DNA of 42,693 bases from an uncultured Lachnospiraceae bacterium (GCA_902777355.1 CACYTU010000015.1:1-42693); one strand, 5' to 3'; positions 32,743 to 40,838 are shown, counted from the stretch's first letter. Made by a program: numbers and translations. The notes: generated by a model not told the origin, from the letters alone.

Positions 32743-33075
32743 CTAAAAAGTGCCCTCCATATAAGTCTCTCCCCAGTCGCAGATTTCGTGGATGACCGGA
32801 GCCAGCGTTTTGCCGCGCTCTGTCAGAGAGTATTCCGTCTTCGGCGGAACAACAGGATAGACCTCGCGGTGTACAAGCCCGTCTGTTTCCAGTTCCCTCA
32901 GCTGCCGGCTCAGCATCTTGGCGGTTGCCTGAGGCACATACTTCTGAATCTGATTGAAGCGCAGAAGTTCGTCAGTCAGAAGATGATAGAGAATGACGGC
33001 CTTATATTTTCCGCCGATCTGGCTGAGCGTCGCCTCTACAGGACAGTTAAATTTTCTCTCGGGTACTTCATTCAT
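32743..33075 (-). CDS. HxlR-family transcriptional regulator
   Basis: A 110-residue winged-helix DNA-binding protein. Family marks: FNCPVEATLSQIGGKYKAVIL at the start, a single Cys12 typical of redox or electrophile-sensing members, LRFNQIQKYVPQATAKMLSRQLRELETDGLV as the recognition region (~43-73), and YSLTERGKTLAPVI near 85. HxlR proteins usually act as dimers on their own or neighbouring genes, responding to aldehydes, quinones or redox stress. The start has a weak AGGA ~11 bases upstream. The activase gene follows on the same strand at 229 bp, across a repeat-filled gap. Family certain, target inferred. Confidence 0.93.
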   Translation of the reverse strand: MNEVPERKFNCPVEATLSQIGGKYKAVILYHLLTDELLRFNQIQKYVPQATAKMLSRQLRELETDGLVHREVYPVVPPKTEYSLTERGKTLAPVIHEICDWGETYMEGTF

Positions 33076-33109
33076 CTTTTGTTTTTCCTATGGTCCTATG
33101 GTCCAGGTT

Positions 33110-33217
33110 TCCGGCATTGCCTGTGATTTCCAAATGATTCCTGCTGCTTTCGGCATTGCCTGTGATTTCCAAATGATCCCTGTTGCCTTCGGCATTGTTC
33201 ATAGTTTCTAAAAGATA
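33110..33217. repeat. Tandem repeat, 39-bp unit, ~2.7 copies
   Basis: Copies start at 33112, 33151 and 33190 with cggcattgcctgtgatttcc, then aaatgatccctg; the third is shortened and diverged. Confidence 0.9.
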
Positions 33218-33319
33218 CTATGTTTAAAAACGGATACTACATCACAAAAATGAGTATTCTGCCAAATGCGCAACATGTTTTATTTATCATACAGGGAATA
33301 TAAAAGCAAGTCTTTTTCA

Positions 33320-33392
33320 CACGAGCGGGAGCGTCCCACCGAAACAGAGATCACAAAAGTCCTATTGTTTTCGGCATGGACTGAGCGGTAAT
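33320..33392 (+). mobile_element. Degraded relic of the GTTACAG element (right half)
   Basis: cgagcgggagcgtcccaccg, aaacagagatcacaaaag and attgttttcggcatgga match the right half of the 207-bp element, but the terminal inverted repeat has decayed to gagcggtaat and no left half or target duplication is seen. Confidence 0.6.
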
Positions 33393-33432
33393 CTGATTGG
33401 AATCAATGAAGGGCAGATTGTTACAAGTCACT

Positions 33433-33464
33433 CCCGCACCAAACACTTAGCTGTTTGGTGCGGG
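33433..33464. repeat. Perfect 13-bp inverted repeat
   Basis: CCCGCACCAAACA and TGTTTGGTGCGGG are separated by cttagc. No T-run follows on either strand, so it is not a standard terminator; it could be an operator, an attenuator stem or the end of a lost element. Confidence 0.8.
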
Positions 33465-33561
33465 GGCAGTTATTTCGACTGGGATCAAGGGCGTTTTCCA
33501 TTAGCCGAAGGCAACGTTACCGTCGTACCCTGGTCAGGGTGTGGCGAGTAACTCACGGTGT

Positions 33562-33698
33562 GTTACAGTTCAGGCCCACCTGATTCTTGGAGCGCCTTTT
33601 GTGCATTGCTGTAGAGGCGGGCCTTGAAAAACGCCGGTACTTGCTTTTTGCAAGCCCTACAAAAGGCGTATTGTTTTCAGCATGGCCTGAACTGTAAC
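33562..33698 (+). mobile_element. MITE-like element, 137 bp (internal deletion copy)
   Basis: Perfect 15-bp terminal inverted repeats GTTACAGTTCAGGCC / GGCCTGAACTGTAAC, flanked by the exact 8-bp direct repeat CACGGTGT (33554-33561 and 33699-33706). It matches the 207-bp copy over its first 97 and last 40 bases; the middle 70 bases are missing. Relative to that copy both ends carry the matching change AGACC to AGGCC, so pairing is kept. It ends 125 bp before the Big_2 gene. Confidence 0.9.
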
Positions 33699-33756
33699 CA
33701 CGGTGTGACCAGTAACGGCAGATTCGTTCAGGAATGTGTTTTTATCGCTGTTTTCG

Positions 33757-33765
33757 TGTTATAAT
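33757..33765 (+). promoter_or_regulatory. Extended -10 promoter of the Big_2 gene
   Basis: TGTTATAAT (TGn then TATAAT), 58 bp before the start codon. No good -35, as usual for extended -10 promoters. The same nine bases precede the GH13 gene. Confidence 0.45.
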
Positions 33766-33822
33766 TACAGAGAAAATTGCTTTAATAAAAAAAGCAAGTA
33801 CTGAACATGAAAGGGGGACCAT

Positions 33823-35130
33823 ATGAGAAAAAAACTATCAATACTGTTAATCCTTGTCATGCTGACTGCGGTATTAACACCTCTCCTGCCGCCTGCCGTA
33901 TCGGAGCAAGGTCCGCTGTCATTGCTTACCACGGAAGCAGAGGCTGCTTCGATCAAACTCAACCACTCGAGTGTCGTCATTCCAATGAGGATGTACAAGA
34001 AGCTGGAAGTCAAAGGCACCACCAAAAAAGTATCCTGGAGTTCTTCTAAATCCTCAGTCGCAGCGGTCTCATCTACCGGAATTGTAACTGCCAACAAGAC
34101 CGGTACCGCTACGATCAAGGCAAAAGTCGCCGGGAAGACACTGAGGTGCAAAGTCACTGTAATCGACAGGCACAGTCCCAAACAGGTCGGAAAACTTGTG
34201 TTGAAGAAGGTCGAGAAATATTATAGTCATGTTCGTCTTATAGGTTATGACAGAGATGATTATAAAATCCGGGCACTGATCAACAGGCCGGTGGGTGCAG
34301 GCGCTCCCGGCATGGTAGTGAAGGTCGACATCAAGACCGGCAAAGCAGTCTGTGAATCAGGCTGGAAAGATTACTTTCCCTCAGTTCCCCGGAAATTTAC
34401 CCTGTGGAGCTGCAAGAAAACGGCCAGAGTATCGAAGATTACACTGAACAGAACAACTGTTTCTGTTGAGAAAGGACTTTCCATCAGCCTCAAGGCGACG
34501 GTAAGCCCTTCAAATGCCACAAACAAAGAAGTCATCTGGAAGAGCAGCAATAATAAAATCGCAACGGTTTCAGGCGATGGACTTGTAAAGGGTATTACGG
34601 AAGGAACCGCGAAGATCACAGCCAGTGCTGCGGATGGAAGCGGCAAGAAAGCAGTCTGCCAGATTTCGGTAATAACACCGGCAGTAGGTGTAAAATATAT
34701 TAATGACTTAGTCTTGCGGTCGACGGGTGCAAATGCGGCAAAACATCTGGGACTTAAAGTACTCACCCAAAAAGGTACTATGCTGTATTACTCAAAGAAA
34801 AAAGGAAATGTACAGAGCATAACAGCACTGGAGACAACAACCTCGTCAAAGAATAAACCCGGAATGTGGGATTTGAGCATCCGTGACAACACGATCACTC
34901 TGTTCGGTGCCAGGCTGGGAATGAATCTGTCGGATACATTGATATTCCTGAATAAGTGCAAATATATGAGTCCTGTTGACCCGGAGGAAGTTGATAGGAT
35001 CAAACAGGCCAAAAACGGAGAGCTTTGTTATGAGTACTACGATGAGGTATATAACAATTTTGCCATTATTGACATGACAATACGCGATAACAGACTTGTG
35101 GGGATAGATATTTTAAAGAATCTGAACTAA
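33823..35130 (+). CDS. Secreted Big_2 (bacterial Ig-like) domain protein
   Basis: A 435-residue exported protein. The signal peptide is residues 1-~43 (MRKKLSILLILVMLTAVLTP, with a likely cut at EAEAA). Two Big_2 domains follow the usual pattern: ~45-120 (VSWSSSKSSVAAVSSTGIVTANKTGTATIKAK) and ~203-285 (ATNKEVIWKSSNNKIATVSGDGLVKGITEGTAKITAS). Residues ~125-195 and ~290-435 are unknown alpha/beta segments; the last contains NLSDTLIFLNKC. No sorting motif or membrane anchor is present, so it is probably released or held by wall binding. The start has AAAGGGGG 7 bases upstream. The base composition is more A/T-rich than the neighbours, which could reflect transfer. Adhesion is the common role of such domains; its target is unknown. 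Confidence 0.9.
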   Translation: MRKKLSILLILVMLTAVLTPLLPPAVSEQGPLSLLTTEAEAASIKLNHSSVVIPMRMYKKLEVKGTTKKVSWSSSKSSVAAVSSTGIVTANKTGTATIKAKVAGKTLRCKVTVIDRHSPKQVGKLVLKKVEKYYSHVRLIGYDRDDYKIRALINRPVGAGAPGMVVKVDIKTGKAVCESGWKDYFPSVPRKFTLWSCKKTARVSKITLNRTTVSVEKGLSISLKATVSPSNATNKEVIWKSSNNKIATVSGDGLVKGITEGTAKITASAADGSGKKAVCQISVITPAVGVKYINDLVLRSTGANAAKHLGLKVLTQKGTMLYYSKKKGNVQSITALETTTSSKNKPGMWDLSIRDNTITLFGARLGMNLSDTLIFLNKCKYMSPVDPEEVDRIKQAKNGELCYEYYDEVYNNFAIIDMTIRDNRLVGIDILKNLN

Positions 35131-35132
35131 AA

Positions 35133-35160
35133 AAACTTCACGAAGCGGTTGTCGTGAAGT
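35133..35160 (-). terminator. Terminator for mnmA (minus strand)
   Basis: ACTTCACGA pairs with TCGTGAAGT (9 bp). On the minus strand seven T follow. It immediately follows the Big_2 stop, so it also caps that transcript's 3' end. Confidence 0.6.
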
Positions 35161-35227
35161 GCAGGGTATTCTTATGACACAGCCCGTGTAGTGCGATTCC
35201 CCGCCATGAGGCGGACACGGACAGGTC

Positions 35228-35267
35228 AGGGGCAGAGGGCGGCGGAGCCTCCTCTGCCCTTTTTTTG
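35228..35267 (+). terminator. Terminator of the Big_2 gene
   Basis: GGGGCAGAGG pairs with CCTCTGCCC around the loop gcggcggagcct, then seven T. Its loop and right arm are copied at 35322-35348 without the left arm. Confidence 0.82.
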
Positions 35268-35319
35268 ACATGGCTTAAGGAATGTGGTTTCCCGTCCGGC
35301 AAAGGATATGGATTGGTAT

Positions 35320-35348
35320 GCGGGCGGCGGAGCCTCCTCTGCCCCTTT
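35320..35348. repeat. Copy of the terminator right half
   Basis: gggcggcggagcctcctctg plus cccc and tttttt is repeated ~90 bp after the true terminator, but the left arm of the stem is missing here, so the copy cannot fold alone. Confidence 0.85.
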
Positions 35349-35463
35349 TTTGCACACGGTTTTGTCATGGCGAAAGGGCGGCGTATCCCATTTTTTAATA
35401 CAGTATCCTCAATGGGTTATTCCGTCCTCCGGAGGACAGATGGCGGCAGGAGTGTAAAGGAAA

Positions 35464-36540
35464 TCACATGATGATTCCTCCGCCGATCACGCAGTCGCTG
35501 TCGTCGTAGAAGACAGCGGACTGGCCGGGGGCGGCGGCTCGCACCGGCGAGTCGAAGAGCAGCCTGACGCTGCCGTCTTCCCTCATCATGATAAGAGCGG
35601 GTGAGGCCTGGTGATGGTAGCGGACTTTAGCCCTTGCGCGGATTTCTTCCCCGGGAGCCATGCCCGGAATCGAGAGAAAATTCACGTCGCGGACCAGAAC
35701 TGTATCGCTGAAGAGAGCAGGCTCATCCGACAGGACCACCTCATTTGAGGAAGCGCGGATCTCTTTGACATAGACGGGGTGCCCAAGGGCGATTCCCAGG
35801 CCTTTTCTCTGTCCGATGGTATAGTGGATGATGCCCTTGTGGGTTCCCAGCACATTTCCCGATTCGTCCACGAAAGGGCCGGGACCTGGAACCGAAAAGA
35901 GGTCCTTCTCTTCTCTTTGTGCGGCATATTGCCCGACGAAGTCGGCATAGTGACCGTCTGTCACGAAGCAGATTTCCTGGGAATCGGGCTTGTGCGCCAC
36001 GGGCAGTCCGGCTTCCTCAGCAAAGACCCTTACCTCTTCCTTGCTGTAAGTGCCAAGGGGCATGAGAGTCTGCGCCAGCTGTTCCTGTGTGAGCTTGTAG
36101 AGCATGTAAGTCTGATCCTTGGCGGCATGCTCTGCCTTTTTGACAGTATACCTGCCGTTTTCCAGACGTACCAGGCGGGCATAGTGGCCTGTGGCCACAT
36201 AGTCAGCCTGCAGGACTTTTGCCGCGTAGAGCATCTTGTCCCACTTTATATAGCGGTTGCACTCAATGCAGGGATTGGGAGTCCTTCCCTCCAGATAGCT
36301 GAGGACAAAAGGGGCCATGACTTCCTTTTCAAAGTCCCTGACGCAGTTGAGAGGATAAAATCGGATCCCCAGAGCGTTCGACACCCTGCGGGCGTCGTCG
36401 ATCTCGCAGCAGCGGCTGTCGTCTTCGCCCAGTGTCCGCAGAGTCACTCCGCACACTTCATAACCCTCTTTCTGTAAAAGATATGCTGCCACGGCACTGT
36501 CCACACCTCCGGACATGCCTACTAAAACTTTCTTCTTCAT
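35464..36540 (-). CDS. mnmA: tRNA-specific 2-thiouridylase MnmA
   Basis: Puts sulfur on C2 of the wobble uridine (U34) of tRNA-Lys, -Glu and -Gln, using ATP and a persulfide sulfur donor. It is 358 residues, full length. PP-loop SGGVDS is at 10-15; the catalytic pair is Cys94 in NPCIECNRYIKWD and Cys191 in DSQEICFVTD; GQRKGLGIALGHPVYV (~247) and the C-terminal beta-barrel are present. The start has AGGAAAG 6 bases upstream. It lies 243 bp downstream of the aldo/keto reductase gene, across 30-bp repeats, so cotranscription is doubtful. No cysteine desulfurase is next to it, unlike in many Clostridia. Confidence 0.96.
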   Translation of the reverse strand: MKKKVLVGMSGGVDSAVAAYLLQKEGYEVCGVTLRTLGEDDSRCCEIDDARRVSNALGIRFYPLNCVRDFEKEVMAPFVLSYLEGRTPNPCIECNRYIKWDKMLYAAKVLQADYVATGHYARLVRLENGRYTVKKAEHAAKDQTYMLYKLTQEQLAQTLMPLGTYSKEEVRVFAEEAGLPVAHKPDSQEICFVTDGHYADFVGQYAAQREEKDLFSVPGPGPFVDESGNVLGTHKGIIHYTIGQRKGLGIALGHPVYVKEIRASSNEVVLSDEPALFSDTVLVRDVNFLSIPGMAPGEEIRARAKVRYHHQASPALIMMREDGSVRLLFDSPVRAAAPGQSAVFYDDSDCVIGGGIIM

Positions 36541-36573
36541 TATTATCTTTCCTGTTATTTTTTCCCTGTTTTT

Positions 36574-36727
36574 TGCCGGCGTCTTTTGTCTATACTGTTC
36601 GATGCCGGAATCTTTTTGTTTATGCTGTTTGATGCCGGCCTCTTTTTATTTATGCTGTTTTTTGCCGGCGTCTTTTGTCTATGCTGTTTGATGCCGGCCT
36701 CTTTTTATCTATGCTGTATGATGCCGC
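36574..36727. repeat. Tandem repeat, 29-30-bp unit, 5 copies
   Basis: tgccggcgtcttttgtctat, then actgttcga or close variants, recurs at 36574, 36603, 36633, 36663 and 36692, with a stub at 36722. Two sub-types alternate (cggcgtcttttgtct and cggcctctttttatt), which suggests duplication of a two-unit block. Confidence 0.93.
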
Positions 36728-36783
36728 AAGCGAGTCTTGAACCTTCCTGCTCCATGCCGGTATATGTTCTGCAGGCGGCGCGA

Positions 36784-38040
36784 TCAGCGTTTCTTTCCGC
36801 GAACCTTCTTTTGGGGCTTTTTCCGGGTCTTCTTCCGACTCTCTTTTTGTGCAATGGCGGGCTTTTTGTACATAAAGGCGCGCACAAAATTGATGGCCAG
36901 CCTGTAGTGGAGGGGGCGGAGAGCCTTGTCCGCTTCTTTGAGTTTCTCGCGGATCGGGATATTCTGGGGGCAGTGCTGCTCGCACTTTCCGCAGCGGACG
37001 CACTGGGTGGCAAAGGCGGGTTCCTTTGTCAGGCCGACGGTCTGCGCAAACTGGAAGCGGCCCTGGCTTTTGGATTCCGTGAACATTGCGTTGTAGCAGC
37101 GGAAGATTCCCGGAATGTCGACTCCTTTGGGACAGGGCATACAGTAGCGGCAGCCTGTGCAGCCGACCTTTTCCTTCTCGCGGATAATTTTTTTGACCTT
37201 TTCCAGAACTTCGAAGTCCGACTCTGTCAGATGGCCGGGCTGTGCCTCAGAGGCTGTTCTGCAGTTTTCCTCTACCATCTGCAGGGTATTCATGCCGGAA
37301 AGGACGACTGTCACTTCCGGCTGGTTGTAGAGCCAGCGGAAAGCCCACTCGGCGGGGCTCCAGCCGCGGCCGCTCTCCTGCATGACTTTTTTGGCGTCAG
37401 CGGGAAGCATGTTGACCAGTTTTCCGCCCCGAAGCGGTTCCATGATCACTACAGGGATTCCCCTTGCAGCGGCAGCCTTGAGACCGTCCACACCTGCCTG
37501 AGAAACCTCGTCCAGGTAATTGTACTGAATCTGACAGAAATCCCAGTCATAATCATTCAGTATTTTCTGGAAATTGTCGGTGTTTCCATGGTAAGAGAAA
37601 CCGATGTTCCGGATGGCACCCGCCTCTTTTTTCTCTTTGATCCATTCCGCGATTCCGATCTCCTTCAGTTTTTCCCACATGGGAAGATCGGTCAGATGGT
37701 GCATCAGATAGTAGTCAATATAGGTGGTGCGCAGACGGGACAGCTCCTCGTCAAAATATTTGTCCAGGTCTCTTCTGCTTTTGATCATGTACTGGGGCAG
37801 CTTGGTCGCGATATTGATTTTCTCGCGGATATGATTGCGCTCGAAAATTTCTCCCAGGGCTTCTTCACTGCCCGGATAAATGTAGGCAGTGTCATAGTAG
37901 TTGACTCCTGCGCGATAGGCGGCCAGAATCTCCGACTCCGCCTTCTCCACATCGATGCTGCTGCCCTTCCTTGTGAAACGCATACATCCGAATCCCAGCA
38001 TCGAAAGTTCATTTCCGCTTCGGTCTTTTCTGTAAATCAT
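36784..38040 (-). CDS. Aldo/keto reductase with ferredoxin-type domain
   Basis: A 418-residue cytosolic oxidoreductase. Residues ~1-290 are an AKR (beta/alpha)8 barrel with the tetrad Asp50/Tyr54 in YYDTAYIY, Lys in ATKLPQ and His in YLMHHLTDL. Residues ~295-375 carry two cysteine clusters, CTGCRYCMPCPKGV and CVRCGKCEQHCPQNIP, the pattern of a 4Fe-4S ferredoxin domain often fused to AKRs in Clostridia. The last ~27 residues are unusually basic (KESRKKTRKKPQKKVRGKKR). The start has GGGAGG 7 bases upstream. It could pass electrons between ferredoxin and a carbonyl substrate; the substrate is unknown. A repeat array separates it from mnmA downstream. Confidence 0.94.
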   Translation of the reverse strand: MIYRKDRSGNELSMLGFGCMRFTRKGSSIDVEKAESEILAAYRAGVNYYDTAYIYPGSEEALGEIFERNHIREKINIATKLPQYMIKSRRDLDKYFDEELSRLRTTYIDYYLMHHLTDLPMWEKLKEIGIAEWIKEKKEAGAIRNIGFSYHGNTDNFQKILNDYDWDFCQIQYNYLDEVSQAGVDGLKAAAARGIPVVIMEPLRGGKLVNMLPADAKKVMQESGRGWSPAEWAFRWLYNQPEVTVVLSGMNTLQMVEENCRTASEAQPGHLTESDFEVLEKVKKIIREKEKVGCTGCRYCMPCPKGVDIPGIFRCYNAMFTESKSQGRFQFAQTVGLTKEPAFATQCVRCGKCEQHCPQNIPIREKLKEADKALRPLHYRLAINFVRAFMYKKPAIAQKESRKKTRKKPQKKVRGKKR

Positions 38041-38572
38041 GTTTTCCTCCCGGGGACACCTGCTCCCGAATTTCTTTTTTATACAGTTTCGTCTCCCGAC
38101 TGAGTTTCCGGCAGAGTATCAGGCAGATGTTCAGGATGCAGTCATTCCGGATTCTCTTCCATTATACAGCACATCGGGGCACGGTGAAGGGAAGATTTTT
38201 GTCATCAAATATGTCGTTACCCCTTCACACCATGACCAGCCAGTACCGGGCTTTGTGGGAAAAGACGTGAAAACCATCCGGGCTTCAGCCGGGCGCTGAA
38301 CTGTGGCTGTTCATAATGAGATGTTTGTCCTGTTTCCGCTGCCGTTTACTGCTTTTATGTCTGTGGGGACAGATGTTATAATAAAACCGCATAGTATTTA
38401 CAGCAGAATCCGGGAACACTGCGGAATCGGACGGGGTGCGGAAACTGGAGAATTCATTCACCGGGATTTTATGATCCGGACATGGAATAATCCGGACATG
38501 GCATATGAAATTTTTTGCCGAAGACGCACAGAGTGCTCAGGCATTTCTGTAAGAGTCAGGAAGGCGGGGGAT
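38041..38572. other. Divergent intergenic region AKR / GH13
   Basis: A 532-bp gap between divergent genes. It contains an extended -10 promoter (38374) for the GH13 gene and a small direct repeat (gatccggacatgg / aatccggacatgg, ~38471-38500). A frame open from 38303 continues into the GH13 gene but lacks a ribosome binding site and reads unlike a protein; I take 38573 as the true start. Confidence 0.55.
38374..38382 (+). promoter_or_regulatory. Extended -10 promoter of the GH13 gene
   Basis: TGTTATAAT, the same nine bases as upstream of the Big_2 gene. It gives a ~185-base leader before the start codon. Confidence 0.4.
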
Positions 38573-40600
38573 ATGAAGAAAACGACAAAGGCAAAAATGA
38601 TCATTGCTGCTTTTCTGGCAGCTGTGCTGTTCTTAAGTGCCTGCGGGGCTTCTGCTCCGGTGGGTTCACAGAAGCAGGGATCACAAGAGACGGAAACACA
38701 GAAGCCGAAATCTGCAGTGGAGCCGTCAGAACAAGGAGAATCCGTCAATTCTGCTGAATATTCCGGGAAAGCAGGAGAAGGACAGATTGGTCTGAATTCA
38801 GAAGCGGCATCAGAAAGAGAGACGGGGAAGCAGCCGGAGACGGCATCGGAAGGAGGGACGGAGGCGCAGTCTGAAACAGCCGATGAATCGGCGGCGATGG
38901 AAAGCGAGGTCCAAATGACTAAGGGACTGAAATGGTGGCAGAAAACCAATGTCTGTGAGATTTATATCAGAAGCTTCAACGATACGGACGGGGACGGCAT
39001 CGGAGACCTGAACGGAATCACCGAAAAACTGGATTATCTGAAGAAGATGGGCATCGGTGCCATATGGCTGACTCCCTGCTACAAATCTCCACAGGCAGAC
39101 AACGGCTACGACATTGCTGACTATTACGAGATTGATGAGACCTTCGGGACCATGGAAGACATGGACAGACTGATTGCCGAGGCAGGAAAACGGGACATCC
39201 GCATTGTCATGGATCTCGTTTTCAACCATACCTCCGACCAAAACAGCTGGTTTATCGAATCCGCGTCCGGAAAGGATAATCCCAAAAGTGACTGGTATAT
39301 CTGGCGCGACGCCAAACCCGACGGGGGCCCGCCCACAAACTGGCGCGGTATTTTCGGAGGTTCCGCCTGGACCTGGTCCGAGACGCGGGGACAGTACTAT
39401 CTGCACACTTTCCTGAGTGAGCAGCCGGACCTCAACTGGGAGAACCCCGAGGTTCGCAGCGCTCTCTACGACGTGGCAAATTTCTGGCTTGACAAGGGAG
39501 TAGGCGGCTTCCGGATGGACGCGGTCACTTATATTAAAAAACCTGAATTCAAAGACGGAGAGCCGGATGCCGGCGACGGGATGACCGCCATCCACAACAT
39601 GACGGCGAACACGGATGGCATCCTGGAGTATCTCCACGAATTTAAGGATAAGGTTCAGAGAGGAAAAGATATCTTTACCGTCGGGGAGGCCAATGGTGTC
39701 AGCGCTTCTGAGCTGCCGCAATGGGTCGGCGAAGACGGAGTTTTTGACATGGTCTTTGAATTCTCCCACATGCTGATCGATCTCAATAGCGAGACCGACT
39801 GGTCGGACCGCAGAGAGTGGAGCCTCGCGGACCTGAAGCGGATCCTGGGAGAAAGCCAGAAAAACACAGCCCAAAACGGCTGGTATCCCATTTTCTTTGA
39901 AAACCACGACCAGCCCAGGTGCATAGACCACTTCTTCCCGGAACTTTCCGACAGCGATGCGGACACCGATGTCAGGATGGCTGCAAAAGTGATCGGAACT
40001 CTTATGTTTACCCTGCGGGGAACTCCCTTCCTCTATCAGGGGCAGGAACTGGGATTCCGGAATGTGACCTGGGATGTCATCGACGCCTACAACGATATCT
40101 CCACAAAGAGACATTATGAATTTTTGATCGATGAGGGGAAAACTGTTGAGGAAGCGATGGAAGCAGTCCGGCATTTCAGCAGGGACAGCGCGCGGACTCC
40201 CATGCATTGGACAGCCGGAGAAAACGCCGGCTTTACAGAAGGGACACCATGGCTGCCGATCCACGATAATTACAAGACCTGCAATGTGGAAACAGAAGAA
40301 AAAGATCCGGATTCGATTCTCTCCTGGTACCGCTCTATGGCTGCGGTGAGAAAAGATCACGAAGAGCTGATCGACGGAAGCTTTGAGGAGATCCTGAATG
40401 AGCACAAGCAGGTTTATGCCTTCATCCGCAGGGGAAGCTCCCACGAGGCAATCGTCCTGACCAACTTTTCCCGGGAGGCGGCAGAATACGACGCCTCCAT
40501 TGTCGAGGGAGCAGAGCTTGTGATCTCTTCCGCTGAGGGAGGCGGCGTGCCGGGCATCCTGTCACCCTTGGAATCTGCTGTGTTTGAGCGAAAAAAATGA
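38573..40600 (+). CDS. GH13 alpha-glucosidase-type lipoprotein
   Basis: A 675-residue glycoside hydrolase, family 13, of oligo-1,6-glucosidase/dextran-glucosidase type (GH13_31-like), hydrolysing alpha-glucosidic bonds in oligosaccharides. Unlike most such enzymes it is exported: residues 1-24 are a lipoprotein signal ending in the lipobox FLSAC with Cys24, followed by a ~90-residue Glu/Ser/Gln-rich linker. The catalytic domain starts at ~118. Seen: DLVFNHTS (214-221), nucleophile Asp316 in GGFRMDAV, acid/base Glu372 in VGEANGV, Asp446 in FENHDQPR, and domain B residues in GGSAWTW. The start is set by the lipobox and GGCGGGGG just upstream. No sugar transporter is adjacent. It probably trims alpha-glucans or isomaltose-type sugars at the cell surface. 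Confidence 0.94.
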   Translation: MKKTTKAKMIIAAFLAAVLFLSACGASAPVGSQKQGSQETETQKPKSAVEPSEQGESVNSAEYSGKAGEGQIGLNSEAASERETGKQPETASEGGTEAQSETADESAAMESEVQMTKGLKWWQKTNVCEIYIRSFNDTDGDGIGDLNGITEKLDYLKKMGIGAIWLTPCYKSPQADNGYDIADYYEIDETFGTMEDMDRLIAEAGKRDIRIVMDLVFNHTSDQNSWFIESASGKDNPKSDWYIWRDAKPDGGPPTNWRGIFGGSAWTWSETRGQYYLHTFLSEQPDLNWENPEVRSALYDVANFWLDKGVGGFRMDAVTYIKKPEFKDGEPDAGDGMTAIHNMTANTDGILEYLHEFKDKVQRGKDIFTVGEANGVSASELPQWVGEDGVFDMVFEFSHMLIDLNSETDWSDRREWSLADLKRILGESQKNTAQNGWYPIFFENHDQPRCIDHFFPELSDSDADTDVRMAAKVIGTLMFTLRGTPFLYQGQELGFRNVTWDVIDAYNDISTKRHYEFLIDEGKTVEEAMEAVRHFSRDSARTPMHWTAGENAGFTEGTPWLPIHDNYKTCNVETEEKDPDSILSWYRSMAAVRKDHEELIDGSFEEILNEHKQVYAFIRRGSSHEAIVLTNFSREAAEYDASIVEGAELVISSAEGGGVPGILSPLESAVFERKK

Positions 40601-40791
40601 TCCGGAATAAGCCGGGATGATCCGGAAGGATCCATATAAACCCCTGAATAAGCCGGGATGATCCAGAAGGATCCAGAAGGATTCATATAAACCCCGGAAA
40701 AGCAGGGATAATCCAGAAGGATTCAGATCAACCCGGAAAAAGACGGATGATACGGGACGATTCGAAATAAACAGGGATGATCCCGGGAGAA
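40601..40791. repeat. Degenerate tandem repeat, ~40-50-bp unit, 4 copies
   Basis: The unit (ggaataagccgggatgatcc, then gaaggatccatataaacccc) repeats from just after the GH13 stop; copies 2-4 carry extra or missing agaaggatcc blocks and increasing change. Confidence 0.82.
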
Positions 40792-40838
40792 AAAGCAGAT
40801 TGGAACGAATTCAGAATCATCCGTAAAACCCTGCAAAT

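Larger units (their letters stand above)
33076..33822. other. Divergent intergenic region with element relics
   Basis: A 747-bp gap between divergent genes. In order: 39-bp tandem repeat (33110-33217), an A/T-rich stretch fit for the HxlR promoter (33220-33310), a relic of the inverted-repeat element (33320-33392), a perfect 13-bp hairpin (33433-33464), a complete 137-bp element (33562-33698) and an extended -10 promoter (33757). No gene is supported. Confidence 0.6.

Noticed and set aside
38303-38572. N-terminal extension of the GH13 protein by 90 residues
   Set aside because: It would bury the lipoprotein signal inside the protein, and the promoter candidate at 38374 lies within it.
38810-40444. 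A 544-codon minus-strand frame opposite the GH13 gene
   Set aside because: The GH13 catalytic motifs on the plus strand settle which strand codes. The reverse frame has no start signal and shows no domain.
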